Notes under the pieces: model-generated
Told to the model about the DNA's origin: nothing
Database searches by the model: none
What the model saw: only the letters and a program-made list of their open reading frames with translations
Position numbers and translations under genes: made by a program
NCBI GenBank assembly: GCA_015832175.1
Contig: WJXW01000007.1
Location: forward strand, 2,356,001 to 2,420,000
Reading direction: 5' to 3'
DNA from: Paraphaeosphaeria minitans
Lineage: Eukaryota > Ascomycota > Dothideomycetes > Pleosporales > Didymosphaeriaceae
Length of the DNA stretch: 64,000 bases
Part shown: piece by piece, positions 35,501-46,059 of the stretch
How positions within the stretch are numbered: the stretch's first letter is position 1
Layout of the letters: every line of letters begins with the position of its first letter

Positions 35501-36906
35501 ATGTCCAACTTCAACATTGTTGTTCTTGCTGGTACGTATGCGCGTTACTCTACACATACTGTTGCTGACTCAATAATGCAGGTGACGGTGTCGGGCCTGA
35601 GGTAGGAACTTCACGAGTATTCCACGAGACAAGAGCTCACGTATAGCTTCCAGATCATAGCAGAGGCCATAAAGGTAGGCTTCAAGCCGGATTTGACGCA
35701 TGCAAGCATATGGCTGACGGCTCCAGATCCTCAAAGTGGTTGAGAAGACCACCGACATCAAATTCACCTTCAAAGAGCACCTTTTCGGAGGAGTACGTCG
35801 GCTGTCTTCTCACTCTCGCCTCTTCCGTGTCTAACGATTGCAGTGTTCAATAGATGAGCACAACAACCCCCTGACCGACGAAGCTCTCGCAGCATGCAAG
35901 TCCGCAAATGCCATCCTCCTCGGCGCAGTCGGAGGCCCTGTAAGCCTCTCATATGCTTGTCATTGTAACCTCGAGTGCTGACGTGCGCAGAAATGGGGAA
36001 CTGGCAAGGTTCGACCAGAGCAGGGCATTCTAAGACTCCGCAAAGAACTAGGCACCTTTGGTAACCTGCGGCCGTGTTTCTTCGCCTCGGACTCGCTCGT
36101 CGACGCATCGCCGCTTAAGGCCGACATCGCACGCGGCACAAACTTCAACATCATCCGCGAGCTTACTGGCGGCATATACTTTGGCGAGCGAAAAGAGGAT
36201 GAAGGCGACGGCAAGGCTATGGACACAGAGCCCTACAGCGTTGAAGAGATCGAGCGTGTCGTACGGTTAGCGGGCAACCTCGCCAGCGTGGAGGAACCTC
36301 CGGTGCCGGTATGGAGCTTGGACAAGGCCAATGTACTCGCGACGTCGCGCCTCTGGCGAAAGACGTTTGAGCGCATCATGAAGGAAGAGTACCCGAACCT
36401 AAAATCCGGCACCCATCTCATCGACTCGGCAGCGATGCTCATGATCAAGAACCCCCGGTCACTGAACGGTGTCATCGTCACCAGCAATCTGTTCGGCGAC
36501 ATCATCAGCGACGAGGCGAGCGTTATTCCAGGCAGCCTCGGTCTGCTTCCTAGTGCTAGTCTGGGTGGTATCCCGGATGGCAAGACGCTCATCAACGGTA
36601 TCTACGAGCCAATTCACGGTAAGTGTTGCTCAGCGCGATGCATCGCGTTGCATTTGCTAATCTTGACCAGGCTCTGCGCCCGACATTGCAGGAAAGGGTA
36701 TCTGCAACCCCGTAGCGACCATCCTCTCCGTCAGCATGATGTTCAAGTACTCTCTCTGCCGCCCTGAGATCGCGAAACACATCGATGAAGCCGTCAAGAT
36801 AGTTATTGATAAGAACATCCGGACGGGCGATATTGGCGGTACAGCAAATACCTCCGAGGTTGGGGATGCTGTTGCGGCGGAACTGGAGACTCTGCTCAAG
36901 AAGTAG
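35501..36906 (+). CDS. LEU2: 3-isopropylmalate dehydrogenase
   Basis: Oxidises and decarboxylates 3-isopropylmalate with NAD+ in leucine synthesis. Seven exons: 35501-35531, 35582-35601, 35654-35674, 35727-35792, 35844-35939, 35991-36618, 36671-36906; all introns are GT..AG and about 50 nt. The product is 365 aa, the normal length. Visible motifs: GDGVGPE near residue 11, GAVGGPKWG at 74-81, substrate-binding arginines R93 and R95, Y141 in GGIYFGE, K190 in DKANVL, D223 in HLIDSA, and D248/D252 in [13 protein letters not shown] for Mg2+. The first three exons are only 31, 20 and 21 nt. A CCG-N4-CGG Leu3-like site lies upstream. No damage is seen; very likely functional. Confidence 0.96.
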
Positions 36907-38277
36907 AAACCTAGAATCAAACTTTAACTTTCGTAGCAATGATGGCTTCACCACACATGCATCAAATTACCCGCATAGCGAGCCTGTGGGCGCCTCATTG
37001 TTGCCGTTCATGGCCTGAGATCCGCACATCATCCAACTTTGAGGTCGGCGTAAGATGTCTTGCTGTTGACTCACTGGTTTCAATGCGAAGCCTCGCCACG
37101 CGCTCGACTGTCTGAAGGGGATATGTATTCCGGCGTGACCGTGTCTTGTGTAATGGTCGTTACCGAATGCTGAGCTTGACTGCGCCTTAACAGCCACCAT
37201 CCGAGACTGTCTGGGAGCCTCTATCAATTTCGTCGAATGCGCATTCCCGGAGCAGGGAGAGCCTCCACCAATTGCTGGATCAAGGCCTTGCTGATGCGAT
37301 CTATCGGGATGTTATACTCGGAATAAGGCAGAACACTACCATGTGATGCGAAGTACTGTTCCACATCTTCGACAACAGCGCGCCCATTGTACCCAGAAGA
37401 AGGTCTCTGTCTTCACTTCAAAACGCCTCCTGTAGTTGGGTATGCCACACGAGATATGGACGGTGGCAGACAGGGTACGTAGCTTGATGCCGGCACGGCG
37501 TTTGGGATTGCCTTACGTCGTGGGGATCACCTGCAGTGAATGCCAGCAAGGGCGTCTCGCGACTCCACCGTTCTCTTGTCCACGGGCGACTCGTCGGGGA
37601 GGAGGGGAGGAGAGAAGGCGAATGGGAGTTGCTCCACGGCCCCGCATCCGCACGCAAAGAAGCGCCGCCACCACGGAAGCAGGAAAGCGTGAAACGTTGC
37701 GGCGAGAAACCACAACCAAACGCGAGCCCAACTCCGTCACCAACCAACCAACTTGCTATATCACACAAACACAAAGGCTGGATGTAAATGCTGCAGCTGC
37801 CCGTTTCGAAACGCAGTCCTTGTTCTACCCTCCCCATAATGACTCTTGCCCACATATTGGCCGCAGGCCTGCCAGGGCCCTCATAAGATCCACTTGCGCG
37901 CTCTATTCAGCAGCATGTAAGTAGTACAACGGCTGAGACCTTGATTAAACTTCACGGCATTCCAATCTCCTGGCCGCCCTTTGGACCTAAGTAGTCCGCT
38001 TCCATACAAAGGTTGAATGCTCCCGTGGAGGTAGGTTCGGCATCCTGCGAGACACTCCTTTCCTTGACGGACCTTCACTCCTTTGTACATCTTCTTCACC
38101 GGGACGCGGGGCCGTTTCTCTTCTTTCTGTTCTGTCATTGCCGCTTCGGGTATTGTTACGAAATTCTGGCTTTCTCCCTTCGTCGAGCTACATTGTCAAC
38201 TGACTACGTTGGCGACTTCCGCGGCTTCTGAGCATTGTATAGAGCAGCTCCAGCTTTCATCCACCACCAGAATATTC
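36907..38277. other. Mostly intergenic; one possible gene end
   Basis: 1.4 kb between LEU2 and the LPMO gene. Overlapping frames of 60-160 residues on both strands have no recognisable domain and biased composition, so I treat them as chance. The one stretch that looks coding is the minus-strand exon at 37224-37406. The right part is the LPMO promoter. Confidence 0.4.
37224..37406 (-). CDS. Possible 3' exon of an unrecognised gene
   Basis: Minus-strand frame of 60 residues after a CAG acceptor, ending in TGA. It contains GYNGRAVVEDVEQYF, then PYSEYNIPIDRISKALIQQL and a basic end. The composition looks like real protein, unlike the surrounding frames. An upstream stretch ending AFTAGDPHD before GTAAGG near 37,512 could be joined in phase across about 105 nt, but I could not find a convincing start. 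No family is recognised. It could be a small gene or a relic. Confidence 0.3.
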   Translation of the reverse strand, partial: RPSSGYNGRAVVEDVEQYFASHGSVLPYSEYNIPIDRISKALIQQLVEALPAPGMRIRRN

Positions 38278-38285
38278 TATATAAG
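38278..38285 (+). promoter_or_regulatory. TATA box of the LPMO gene
   Basis: TATATAAG, 91 bp before the start codon at 38369, in an otherwise CT-rich promoter with long pyrimidine stretches. Confidence 0.55.
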
Positions 38286-38368
38286 GGCACTGCTCCTAGC
38301 ACATACAACAACACGACAAAAGGAAACTCGCAACTCGTGCAGTCGGGAAGAAAAAACATCTTACAATC

Positions 38369-39409
38369 ATGCACGCATCCAAGCTCTTATTTCTTGCGCT
38401 GGCGGGCGTTGTCCAGTCGCACATGCACCTCTACTATCCTCCGACGCTAAAGGGCGAAAACAACCCACACACCCAAGGCGAATCGGACCCTTATCTGAAC
38501 TACAACTACGGCTGCTGTGGACGTGAGGTGCCAGGGCCTTGTAAGGGTCATCTTGATCTTGTGGACACAGATGAGGGCAAGCCAGTGGCGACCTGGGCTC
38601 CCGGTCAGAAGGTCAACTTCACCCTGTCTGGATCATCCACTACCGAGGTCAAAGGTGGAACTCACTACGGCGGCTCTTGCAGTGTTGGGTTCTCCACGGA
38701 CAAGGGCAAGACGTTCAAGGTTGCCACCACCTGGAATGGAAACTGTCCGCATCGCGAAGGCAGCATCGATCCTTCCACGCAATCCTTCGACTTCACAATT
38801 CCCGCAGATCTTCCCGCCGGCGACCGTACAATATTCGCGTGGACTTGGCTCAATCGCGAAAAGGAGTTCAACATGAACTGCGCGGTTGTTACCATTGCCG
38901 GCTCTGAGGAGTCTGAAGACCCAGGCTACCAACCGGCGCCTAGCAGCGCTGCTCCGAAGCCGTCTTCATCGCCGTCTCACCCGCCCAAGAGCCAGTCTTC
39001 CAAGGCCCCGCAGCAGCAGACTCAGACACAGCCATCATCCAGCCAACCTACGGGCTCTGCACAATACACCCTCGAAGGCTGCACTTGCTCTTGCCCTTAC
39101 CAGACCTGGTCGTCGGCGTGCAGCTGTTACGAATGCAAGTCACCTACCACCAAGCGTCACCTGGTTGAGCGCAAGGTCCTTGAGTTGCACAAGCGCCATC
39201 TTCAAAACGCCGAGAAGCTTAATGTGCCTGTTCGGCGCGCTGAGGCCGTTGCTTGGACTTCACGTCCAGACATGCTGCTAAGCATTGACTTCCCAGGTGC
39301 TTCCTGTCATTCTAAAGGCAACCCATTTGAGCTCGAGTTCCCGAATCCCGGCCCAGATGTCGTCGAGGGCGATGGCGAGTATGAGCTTGCGGCCCCTGAT
39401 TGTAGCTAA
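38369..39409 (+). CDS. Secreted AA11-like lytic polysaccharide monooxygenase with Cys-rich and dibasic tail
   Basis: Single exon, 346 aa. A signal peptide (1-17, ending VVQS) leaves H18 as the mature N-terminus (HMHLYYPP), the hallmark of copper LPMOs. H99 in GGTHYGGSCS is the likely second brace histidine. IFAWTWLNREKEFNMNCA (155-172) matches the AA11 strand that normally ends EMYMNCA; here the axial tyrosine position is N168, with F167 beside it. A Pro/Ser/Gln linker (about 185-230) leads to a Cys-rich module (238-256, CTCSCPYQTW). The tail has three dibasic Kex2-type sites (KR at 262-263 and 275-276, RR at 289-290). AA11 enzymes act on chitin; the substrate here is uncertain. Probably an expressed secreted protein. 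Confidence 0.85.
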   Translation: MHASKLLFLALAGVVQSHMHLYYPPTLKGENNPHTQGESDPYLNYNYGCCGREVPGPCKGHLDLVDTDEGKPVATWAPGQKVNFTLSGSSTTEVKGGTHYGGSCSVGFSTDKGKTFKVATTWNGNCPHREGSIDPSTQSFDFTIPADLPAGDRTIFAWTWLNREKEFNMNCAVVTIAGSEESEDPGYQPAPSSAAPKPSSSPSHPPKSQSSKAPQQQTQTQPSSSQPTGSAQYTLEGCTCSCPYQTWSSACSCYECKSPTTKRHLVERKVLELHKRHLQNAEKLNVPVRRAEAVAWTSRPDMLLSIDFPGASCHSKGNPFELEFPNPGPDVVEGDGEYELAAPDCS

Positions 39410-39922
39410 ACCTGCAGTCCCCCTTAATTTCTTCTTCAGTGTTTGCTGGGTGTTGACCACCCAACTATCACTCTTTCTTCGCTTCGGTACACATTTTTTA
39501 ATTACATGAATTGATCTTTTTGTCCTTTATGCATCTGAAGGAGTATTTGCGTTCTGCGTTGCGGTGGTTGTCAATGATTGCATTTTCTAGTTGAATTCCA
39601 GACTACCCATGCGTCATCACACACTCTTCTTATAAAGGTTCACCGTCTCCATTTTTGTTACGATGAGCAACCCCCAACTGCATCGAAGTGACGGTGATGA
39701 CCTTCACTTTATCCTCCAGTGATCGACTGTTCCGGATTGTTCATTGGTTGAACACCATATTAGCAATACACCTGCGCTTCCAGTGGCCCCACACAGCACC
39801 TTTAATGAAGCCGGACTCGCGTACATAAAATGTGGGGTTCGTTAGATAAGGCACATACGTCCTCAGAATGGATTGTTATTTTGTTCATTTTTTGACGGAT
39901 CGATCAAGAACAGGACAACAGT
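39410..39922. other. Intergenic between the LPMO and DUF1996 genes
   Basis: About 510 bp with no recognisable coding. It holds the 3' end of one gene and the promoter of the next. No clear TATA box is seen. Confidence 0.5.
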
Positions 39923-41309
39923 ATGATTTACTTGATACGAGCCACCATTTTGATGGGAATGGTTTTTTTAGCCAGAACACAGAATGCATCTATACCAGGA
40001 GGTCCTACGTTCAATGACTTCCTGCGCTTCTCCTGCTCCGAGCTCAACATCCAACGCATCGATCCGTAAGCCTCACATCTCGCCACGTCCACTTCTGCAC
40101 CTACCCAAAAACTAACCCCCCTAGCCTCGTAACTCCCGGCATAGTCCCCTCACCGCACCTCCACCAGTTTGTAGGCGGAAACGCCCTCGCACCAACCATG
40201 GACCCCTCCATGAACATACCCGAGCAAGCTACCTGCACAACGTGCACCTACACCGAAGACTTCTCGAACTACTGGACCGCGGTGCTGTTCTTCAAAGCGA
40301 GGAACGGGAGTTTCCATCGCGTGCCGCTCATGGGAAATCTGGGGGTCGAAGGCCAAAGAGGCGGCATGACGGTGTATTACACGGCGCCGTACGACAAGAA
40401 GACCAAGGTCACCGCATTCAAACCTGTAAGCCCCGTCGTAGTCTTCCAGTAACTACTTCCTTCTGGCTGACGCTCGTCAAGGGCTTCCGCATGCTGATCG
40501 GCGACCCGGCCTACCGCGCACCCAGCCCGGTCGCGCCGGAATACAAAAGCATGGCTTTCCGCTGCTTCACGCAACCTTGGGGACCTGCTCCGCCTGCGTC
40601 GGAGATAGGGGGCGACTGGGACACGCGGGATTTTCCGAAGAAGCCTTGTCCGTATGGGCTGCGTGTGAATAACTTCTTCCCGACGTGCTGGGACGGCTTG
40701 AATGTGGATAGTGAGTATTTTCGCTGTTTGGACATCAGCTGCGGGTCAAACGACCACCTCTGGTCTTTGGTGCCTAGCCGTGATGTATGCTGAGCTGGAC
40801 AGGTCCCGATCACAAAAGCCATGTGGCGTATCCGGACAACGGAACCTTTGAGACAAATGGGCAGTGTCCAGACACGTAAATACTTTTTTCTTTCTTCTTG
40901 TTTCCATCCAGGCATCTTCACTCCCAATTGCTTCCCTTTCCATGTCCTTGAATTCCACTTGCTAATCCAGAACCCCAGTCACCCAGTCCAGCTCCCCCAA
41001 GTCCTCTATGAAACAATCTGGAACACCTCAGCTTTCAACGACCCCGCCACGTGGCCGACAGACGGCAGCCAGCCCTTCGTATTCAGCATGGGCGATCCCA
41101 CAGGCTATGGCTGGCATGGCGACTATCTGTTTGGGTGGAAGGGTGACGCGCTGCAGCGAGCGATGGACAGGTACTGTGGGACTGATTGTCCGGTGTTGGA
41201 GACGCAGAGCATAGAGCAGGCGAACAAATGTGCGAAGACTGTTGTTGTGAATGAGACTGTGGATGGGTGGTTGGAGGAGATACCTGGGGGGGTAGAGGTC
41301 ACTTCGTGA
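39923..41309 (+). CDS. Secreted DUF1996 protein
   Basis: Five exons: 39923-40065, 40125-40425, 40482-40710, 40803-40875, 40979-41309; introns of 56-103 nt, all GT..AG; spliced product 358 aa. A hydrophobic signal peptide (about 1-19) precedes [12 protein letters not shown]. Family hallmarks are present: [11 protein letters not shown] near residue 57, [45 protein letters not shown], and a C-terminal [19 protein letters not shown] block. DUF1996 (PF09362) proteins are secreted fungal proteins, often joined to WSC domains; their biochemical role is not established. Here there is no WSC domain. It lies downstream of the LPMO gene on the same strand, so both may serve cell-wall or extracellular carbohydrate work. 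Confidence 0.88.
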
Positions 41310-41583
41310 GCGTGTGGGGAATTGCGCGTTTGGGTCTTGTAAGGGGGGACGAACGGAGCTGTTAACCTTGATGGCCCACAGTCATATATCAATGTAGAGC
41401 TCGTGGACTATACTATTGTAATTGGTAGAGATGGGCCTAAACAAGCGGCCAACGCTCGTCTGAAGACAAGTGTCACTTAGCAATACAGCGTCACGCACAC
41501 AGAGGTAGAAATATCTAAATAAACTTTCTTTCCATTTAACTCAACTCAGGCCGCCATGCCCGAAAGAGTTGGTGTTATTGTGT

Positions 41584-41860
41584 TCACTTCGATCCGCCTT
41601 TGCGGCCTGCCTCCTTCGCCGCTTCGCTACCTGGCTCGAACGAACCAGACGATGCCTTTCCACCCATGGAAGCGATCTCGCGCTGCATCACCGTTTTAGT
41701 CCAGACCTTGCACTGACGCATTAAGGAAACCAACCTGCTTATCGGCATCCATAGAGGCAAAGCCGCCTGAATGAGATGCCTGTCCACCCTTCGAGGCGAT
41801 GTTCTGAACCTCCTCCTTGGGGCGGTTGGCGAAGTTTCCGGGATTATCGTTGCCAGACAT
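41584..41860 (-). CDS. Con-10-like KGG stress protein
   Basis: Two exons (41860-41735, 41682-41584) around a 52-nt intron with a GTTGGT donor, CTAAA branch and TGCAG acceptor. The product is only 74 aa. It is hydrophilic, Gly/Ser/Ala/Lys-rich and has repeats of the KGG type: IASKGGQASHSGGFAS, then IASMGGKASSGSF and a final AGRKGG. This matches the conidiation-specific protein 10 and bacterial GsiB-like KGG family, small intrinsically disordered proteins made during sporulation, desiccation or other stress. A TATA box and an AGGGG/CCCCT stress element sit just upstream. The short length makes this gene easy to miss; the splice restores a continuous family reading. Confidence 0.88.
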
Positions 41861-41972
41861 ATTGATTTGGTAGTCTGTGAGATATTGATAGAAAAGTGAA
41901 GCGGTGATGTGTAGTTGCGGCTGTTGTCTTGAAGATTGGGAATTGAGGAGTGCAGGTTCAAGGTGGTTGAGA

Positions 41973-41986
41973 AGGGGCTTTATATA
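41973..41986 (-). promoter_or_regulatory. STRE and TATA box of the Con-10-like gene
   Basis: On the minus strand TATATAAA (41986-41979) is followed at once by GCCCCT (41978-41973), so a TATA box and the stress response element CCCCT lie side by side about 115 bp before the start codon. This fits a stress-induced gene; regulation is inferred. Confidence 0.5.
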
Positions 41987-44211
41987 CCTCATGGGCGGTC
42001 CCAGGTGTCGCTGTCGTCACAAGACTGTCAGGTCAGCACGGCTCATTAGCACCAAACAGCGACAAAGCGACGAGAACGCATGCATGATGCTATGCCTAGA
42101 TCGCTGGTTATCCAGGTACTCAAGCGTTGCTATCCCCGCACATTAGTCTTCCGCAAAACATCACGGATACTCAATCGAGCCATCTACATCATCGCTGGTT
42201 GCGATGCTGGAAGCATCCTCATACAATAAACGTGACGTCTACAAGTCACGCCAAAGAAGTGACAACGCAGGCACGTTTCAGGTACCACGGATGGATATGA
42301 ATTAGATCGACGCTAGTGAGAAATCCTATTCTCGAGTGGGTTTTGCGGGGATGAAAATTTTATGATGTCAAGATGGAAAGACTTTGGGTTGGTACCTAGC
42401 TGGTTGATCGGCAACGCTAGTTTTGTTCTTGACGAAGCACGTGAACGCGCGATGGCGCGTTACGTGACGGTGATGACAGTTTGAGCCTTGATGACGAAGG
42501 GTTTGGTGCATTAGTTGGGTTGTGGATCGCGTTATCAAAGGATCCAAATACTCATCCTTCGTCATCACAGCAAGTGTGGAGTGCCGAAAGGTCTCTGAGG
42601 GAATCTTGGAGCCGCCTGGGTTTCAACGTGCGACGTATTTCATACGTTATCATTTTAGCTTTCTGTACTTTTGGTGGTTAGCCCTGCGAAAATAGCGGAT
42701 GTATGCTTTCAAGGCAACAGCATCCGAGAGCTCCGAGGATTCGACGACCGCCAAGACTGGTATAGGAAGACTCTCGGAGCTCTATTCAATTCCAGTACAG
42801 TCTCCACGTAATCGTCGAAGAGAAAATAGAAATCGGCTGACCAGTCTTCTGATTGCTCCTGTCCAGACTCGATATTTCGTTCATGTTCAATGCTTCCACC
42901 CCACATCCGCCTGTTAACATTCAACATCGACAGTTTTGAAACACCAACGAACACATCGACAAGCCTCCCCATGGAATCAAACAAGCTCATACTAGACTGT
43001 TATCGGGTCCGGTAACGTAAACCAAAGAATGCAGCAATATGCATTGAGGATGGGTATGAGCCCTAGTTAACGTAGACTATGGTTAGAGGGGGATATGCTG
43101 CATGCCTTGTTCAACTTAGGGCGAAATTTGGTGCCTCAGGTGTATCACTGCTAGGCTGCTGCAATCGTAACAGCTTGATTGGCAAGTTGCGTCTAAGTAA
43201 TATGTTTCTCCCTTCCTGCTGCCTAGATGCGATGGTCTGAACAAGACCAAATTTATAGCGGATAATTCTGCAATACGCACTGAAACCCTGGAATTAAAGT
43301 AGTGCGGTTTTATTTCATCGTTCTAGAGAGAGTTCTCTAGATGTATTACACCTCGATGATTCCCAGAGGTCTGATCATGAGGCCGGCCCTCAACCTTTTC
43401 GTTTTATCGTATTCAATTCTGGAATCTTCAATCCATTGTACGTAGATTATAGAAGCTTGTGCTTGAAATGGGTACTTGGGCAATGGGTGAGACTTCCTTC
43501 CAGTTATGACCGTAGAAATACCAAAGATAGGGAATTCGAGGAAGCGCGAACAAGCGAAAGGTACATGCGTGTCTGCAAGCAGGTAAGCTCGCAGCCTCCG
43601 TAATTGCTATTGTCCCAAAATATAGTGCCTTGCGATTCTTACTATAGATAGCATATCACCTTCCAACTCGGTCTATGTAATCACGCCAGACTTCCAATCC
43701 TACTGCTAAGAATGCGTGTTCAAGAGCAATCAGCTCCACCCAATAAGCACTGCCCTGCAGCAACGCTCTAGCCTCAAATAACAATAATAAAGATGCTGGC
43801 GTGCTCCGCCCTCCTTGGCTACCTAGCGGGGCTGTACACTGCCACATCGACTCTTACACAAATTGAGAATTCTCCACACTGCAGGAGGATATTCTCCGCG
43901 GCGAAATGATCAGCGTAGGACTACGTGGCTGGTGGCATCTAGCTAAGGGTTATACGAGCCACAGGTCCTTTTTCGCAGCCCTCACTGGTTCAGATCCTGC
44001 GTGCCCAGTGTTGCACGCCTGACTTGGCTCCTCGTAGGACAGCCTTGCGGCGGGCTGTGACGAAGCCAAGACATGCTATGTAAGGCCGAGTGCCGGTGAA
44101 GCTGAGGTAATAAGTACTGCGCAGTGCACTGGCAGTCGTTACAACATATGTCCCGAGCGCATCTTCACCTCCCATTCAAGATCAATACCAACATCACTTT
44201 AAACCGTCACA
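41987..44211. other. Long intergenic region, no gene recognised
   Basis: 2.2 kb. Frames of 60-93 residues exist on both strands, but none has a domain or a supported start. A 12-bp inverted repeat TGATGACGAAGG / CCTTCGTCATCA (42489-42500 and 42556-42567) encloses 55 bp. A small hairpin CTAGAGA..TCTCTAG lies near 43,324-43,341. Neither has a known role. Confidence 0.5.
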
Positions 44212-44963
44212 ATGGTCCAATGGTACCCACGCGGCATCCACTAGCACGGCGTCCAAAAACATTACTTCAACGTCTCCACCATCAAGTCCCTCGTCCTCAT
44301 CGCCTATGTCGTCCTCATCGTCACAGAGAGCATCCTCATGCGCCGCTGGTTCCGAGAAGAAAGCTACAACCTGAGGACGACCCAAGGACCGTAAGTCTTT
44401 GCCTCCACCGTTGATCCCCCCAATAACCCCACTAAACCACCTCCAGATGGAACTTCTGGTCCCGCACAGGCATCTACCTCATAATCGACGCTATCGTCTC
44501 CCTCGTCATGGCATATTTCACCTGGAAGAACAACTGGCACCCCATAGCCGCGCTCGTAACTGCCATCCTACTATCCTGTGCATGGCTCGGCGCCTGTCTG
44601 CTCAACACCTTCGTTGTGTATAGCAACGAGTACTCCTTCAGGCATTTGGATGAGTGGAGGCGGATCGCGTATGGAGAGTTGGGATTGCAGGCTACGATTT
44701 CAGCGTGCTACTTTGTTATGATGGGCTTTGCGGCGAAGACGGTGCACGCGTGGAGGAAGGATAAGACGGAGATGGGAGGCAGGAATCGTAGGACTGATGA
44801 GTTTGCGAGGAAGCAGGCGGATCGCAGGGTTGATGAGTTGGCTTTAGAAGGGCAAAGGAATGCCAAGGGGAGGGCGAGTGAGGTGGAGGTTGTTCACTAT
44901 GGGTATTGGGGGACAGGGGAGGATGGTTTAATGGGCGATGATATTATGCATGTGTCTGTATGA
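44212..44963 (+). pseudogene. Four-TM membrane protein with an early TAG
   Basis: Two exons (44212-44390, 44447-44963; 56-nt intron GTAAGT..CCAG) would give 231 codons, but codon 11 (44242-44244) is TAG. The frame before (MVQWYPRGIH) and after (HGVQKHYFNV) looks like one protein, and the rest is open to the end. Four membrane segments follow: SLVLIAYVVLIVTESIL, GIYLIIDAIVSLVMAYF, AALVTAILLSCAWLGACLL and TISACYFVMMGFAAK, then a charged cytosolic-type tail. I do not recognise the family. CAG-to-TAG is the simplest cause and is in the CpA context favoured by RIP. The next in-frame ATG would lose the first TM. Alternatives: unseen upstream exon using the CACTAG acceptor, readthrough, or assembly error. 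Confidence 0.6.
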
Positions 44964-45099
44964 TAGATGGTATGACCCTCAATGTAGTGACAATGTTTAA
45001 TTAGGTAGCGACAGTAACTGAAGCATACAAACGGAAACAGGCTGATCAAATGAGTGACCCTTTCCTGCACTTTGAACATTCAGGCTTGCACCCTTCGGT

Positions 45100-46059
45100 C
45101 TACTCGGTATGCCGACCTTCGCTCTCTCCCCTTGCAAGACCCGGATGCATCTTCTCCACGTGTCTAGTCCAATGATCCTTCCTCATAAACCCTTCCGAGT
45201 TCCTCTTACACCAGGGCACCGTGCATCTGAACTTGTTGACCCGATCGCTGCCTGACTCGCGTCGATGTTTGCGCGTGGCAAGGTGTCGTGCAAGATCGTT
45301 GTTGGATGCGAAGACCTTGTCACAAGGTTTGTGAGGACACAGGAAACGGCGCCTGCGAAGCTGTAATTTTGACAGGCATGCGCGGCCGCTGAAGCGTTAG
45401 AGTGTCTTGACAGATTTACTCCAAGAGTCCTTACCTCGTAGTGTCTGATCTTGCGTTGTCTCTCACATACTGCATTCTGATCGACTGTGCACCTTCACAG
45501 GCGCCATTGAGCGGCTAGTTCGCGCATTCACAGGGAGGGTTGAACAGTGAAGGTGAGTACGTGTCTGAAACCTGGCTCAGCTCCCATATGGCCGGACCAA
45601 GGTCGTCAAACTCAAATTGCATGCCATAGGCTGAATCCGACTGTTGTAACTGCGTATCGGAGCGGAGGCTTTGTTCGCTAGAAACAGACGTCAAGCTCGG
45701 AGATGACCACAGAAGAGCTTCTTCCACTTGGGTCCGGCGAGCGCGAGTGTCCCAGGACGAAACGTAACCGTTCAAGAAGACCTACATCCGTTACATCCCG
45801 TAACCATCGGGCTAAATCATTCGGGCAGACCAACCGAATCTGACCAGACCGAATCCGAGCACAAAACTGATTCGGGACTGAGCTCTTTCCCCACGATCAG
45901 GGTGGAATCGTCAACTGACTCTGGAGTAATTGAGGGCGCGGACCGTGTTCTTGGCCATTCGACATCGGATCGGGAGGATCCACAAGCCATGGGAGATCCA
46001 GATCGGGCCATGGGAAATATTCCTAGTGATTCAGCATGGCAGACGTGATTAAGCTCCAT
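45100..46059 (-). CDS. C2H2 zinc-finger protein
   Basis: Four exons (46059-45835, 45781-45532, 45484-45435, 45360-45100), introns of 53, 47 and 74 nt, giving 261 aa. Frames join only after splicing, so it shows no long open frame. The C-terminal region has two zinc fingers: C183-x4-C188-x12-H201-x5-H207 (CPHKPCDKVF) and C221-x4-C226-x15-H242-x4-H247 (CTVPWCKRN.. HVEKMH), preceded by a basic run LRRRRF. The N-terminal half is Ser/Thr-rich and probably disordered, typical of a regulatory region. A DNA-binding transcription factor is likely; targets are unknown. The start is the first in-frame ATG of exon 1; exons 1 and 2 are less certain than the zinc-finger exons. Confidence 0.75.

Noticed and set aside
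37418..37924. Overlapping frames of 145 and 162 residues on opposite strands
   Set aside because: No domain, odd composition, and both lie in the LPMO upstream region; only the short exon at 37224-37406 looked coding.
42489..42567. 12-bp inverted repeat as a terminator or small RNA hairpin
   Set aside because: Arms are 55 bp apart with no T-run, promoter or neighbouring gene to give it a role.
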